Made by a program: the position numbers and the translations under genes. A DNA stretch of 5,725 bases from an uncultured Allomuricauda sp. (GTDB lineage Bacteria; Bacteroidota; Bacteroidia; Flavobacteriales; Flavobacteriaceae). The notes under the pieces are model-generated. The model was not told the DNA's origin. It ran no database searches and saw only the letters and a list, made by a program, of their open reading frames with translations. Positions within the stretch are counted from its first letter, which is position 1; each line of letters starts with the position of its first letter. Positions 5,430 to 5,725 of the stretch are shown here, in pieces. Location: assembly GCA_937911965.1 (NCBI GenBank), contig CALDPL010000401.1, positions 1 through 5,725 on the forward strand. The letters are read 5' to 3'.

Positions 5430-5725
5430 ATGCAGTACATCAAAAGAATTTTGGGCTTGTTTTTTTTCTCCCTGATGGTCCTTGCCCTTTGGCAGTGCGC
5501 CAAAAGGGGGTCACCGACCGGGGGACCCAAGGATGTGGACCCTCCGGTGCTGCCTCGAAGTGAACCGAAAAACCTCAGTACCAATTTCAAGGCCAATAAG
5601 ATCAGGCTCTATTTTGATGAACTCATCAAATTGGAGGACGTACAGAACCAATTGGTGGTTTCCCCCCCATTCAAACATGCCGCGGAAATAACCCCACAGG
5701 GCATTCCCAGCAGGTACATCGAAAT
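5430..5725 (+). CDS. Ig-like-domain lipoprotein, 5' part
   Basis: The first 98 codons of a gene that leaves the window. ATG 5430-5432 opens a signal peptide: MQYIKR, then a hydrophobic core (ILGLFFFSLMVLAL), then C23 as the likely lipidated cysteine. After it comes AKRGSPTGGPKDVDPP, a conserved opening of flavobacterial lipoproteins with an SbsA/Big_5-type Ig-like domain. The domain seems to begin at TNFKANKIRLYFDELIKLED, followed by a VVSPP segment, which fits the family. The residues before the cysteine (L20-W21-Q22) are not a textbook lipobox, where G, A or S is normal at -1. The product is probably an envelope protein tethered to a membrane; its function is not known to me. It is divergently transcribed from the ATPase. 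Confidence 0.85.
   Translation, partial: MQYIKRILGLFFFSLMVLALWQCAKRGSPTGGPKDVDPPVLPRSEPKNLSTNFKANKIRLYFDELIKLEDVQNQLVVSPPFKHAAEITPQGIPSRYIE

Noticed and set aside
5255..5563. 102-codon plus-strand open frame overlapping the lipoprotein start
   Set aside because: It is out of frame with the well-supported lipoprotein gene and has no family features.

Overview
The window looks like chromosomal DNA of a Bacteroidota member, most likely a flavobacterium (Flavobacteriaceae). The reasons are a single-chain glycyl-tRNA synthetase, a lipoprotein carrying the CAKRGSPTGGPKD-type motif of flavobacterial Ig-like lipoproteins, a membrane coiled-coil protein of a type I associate with this phylum, starts without Shine-Dalgarno sequences, and promoter-like TAnnTTTG boxes. 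No RNA gene, CRISPR array, insertion sequence or replication origin was seen.

Layout. (1) Positions 1-820, plus strand: the 3' end of an ArsR-family repressor overlaps by 4 bases (ATGA) a six-helix membrane protein of the SdpI type. This is the arrangement of the Bacillus sdpRI signalling/immunity operon. (2) Positions 821-843: a GC-rich hairpin separates this pair from the convergent gene. (3) Positions 854-3328, minus strand: a membrane-anchored coiled-coil protein of unknown function lies 36 bp upstream of glyS (glycine--tRNA ligase), probably in one transcription unit. (4) Positions 3329-3748: about 420 bp without a convincing gene, holding short CCGAT repeats, small hairpins, a possible promoter for the coiled-coil gene and a 36-codon open stretch that may be a gene remnant. 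(5) Positions 3749-5140, minus strand: an AAA-type ATPase with a DUF4143/PD-(D/E)XK-like C-terminal half, visibly poorer in GC than its neighbours and probably an accessory gene. (6) Positions 5141-5429: a divergent intergenic region with a near-perfect 22-bp direct repeat (33-bp period) just upstream of the ATPase. (7) Positions 5430-5725, plus strand: the 5' end of an Ig-like-domain lipoprotein that runs off the window.

How it fits together: glyS, the coiled-coil protein and the Ig-like lipoprotein look like core genes. The DUF4143 ATPase with its repeat-bearing promoter looks like a later insertion between the coiled-coil gene and the lipoprotein gene. The sdpR/sdpI-like pair is a separate regulatory or immunity module. 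The least explained parts are the ATPase with its upstream direct repeat and the physiological partner of the SdpI-like protein.
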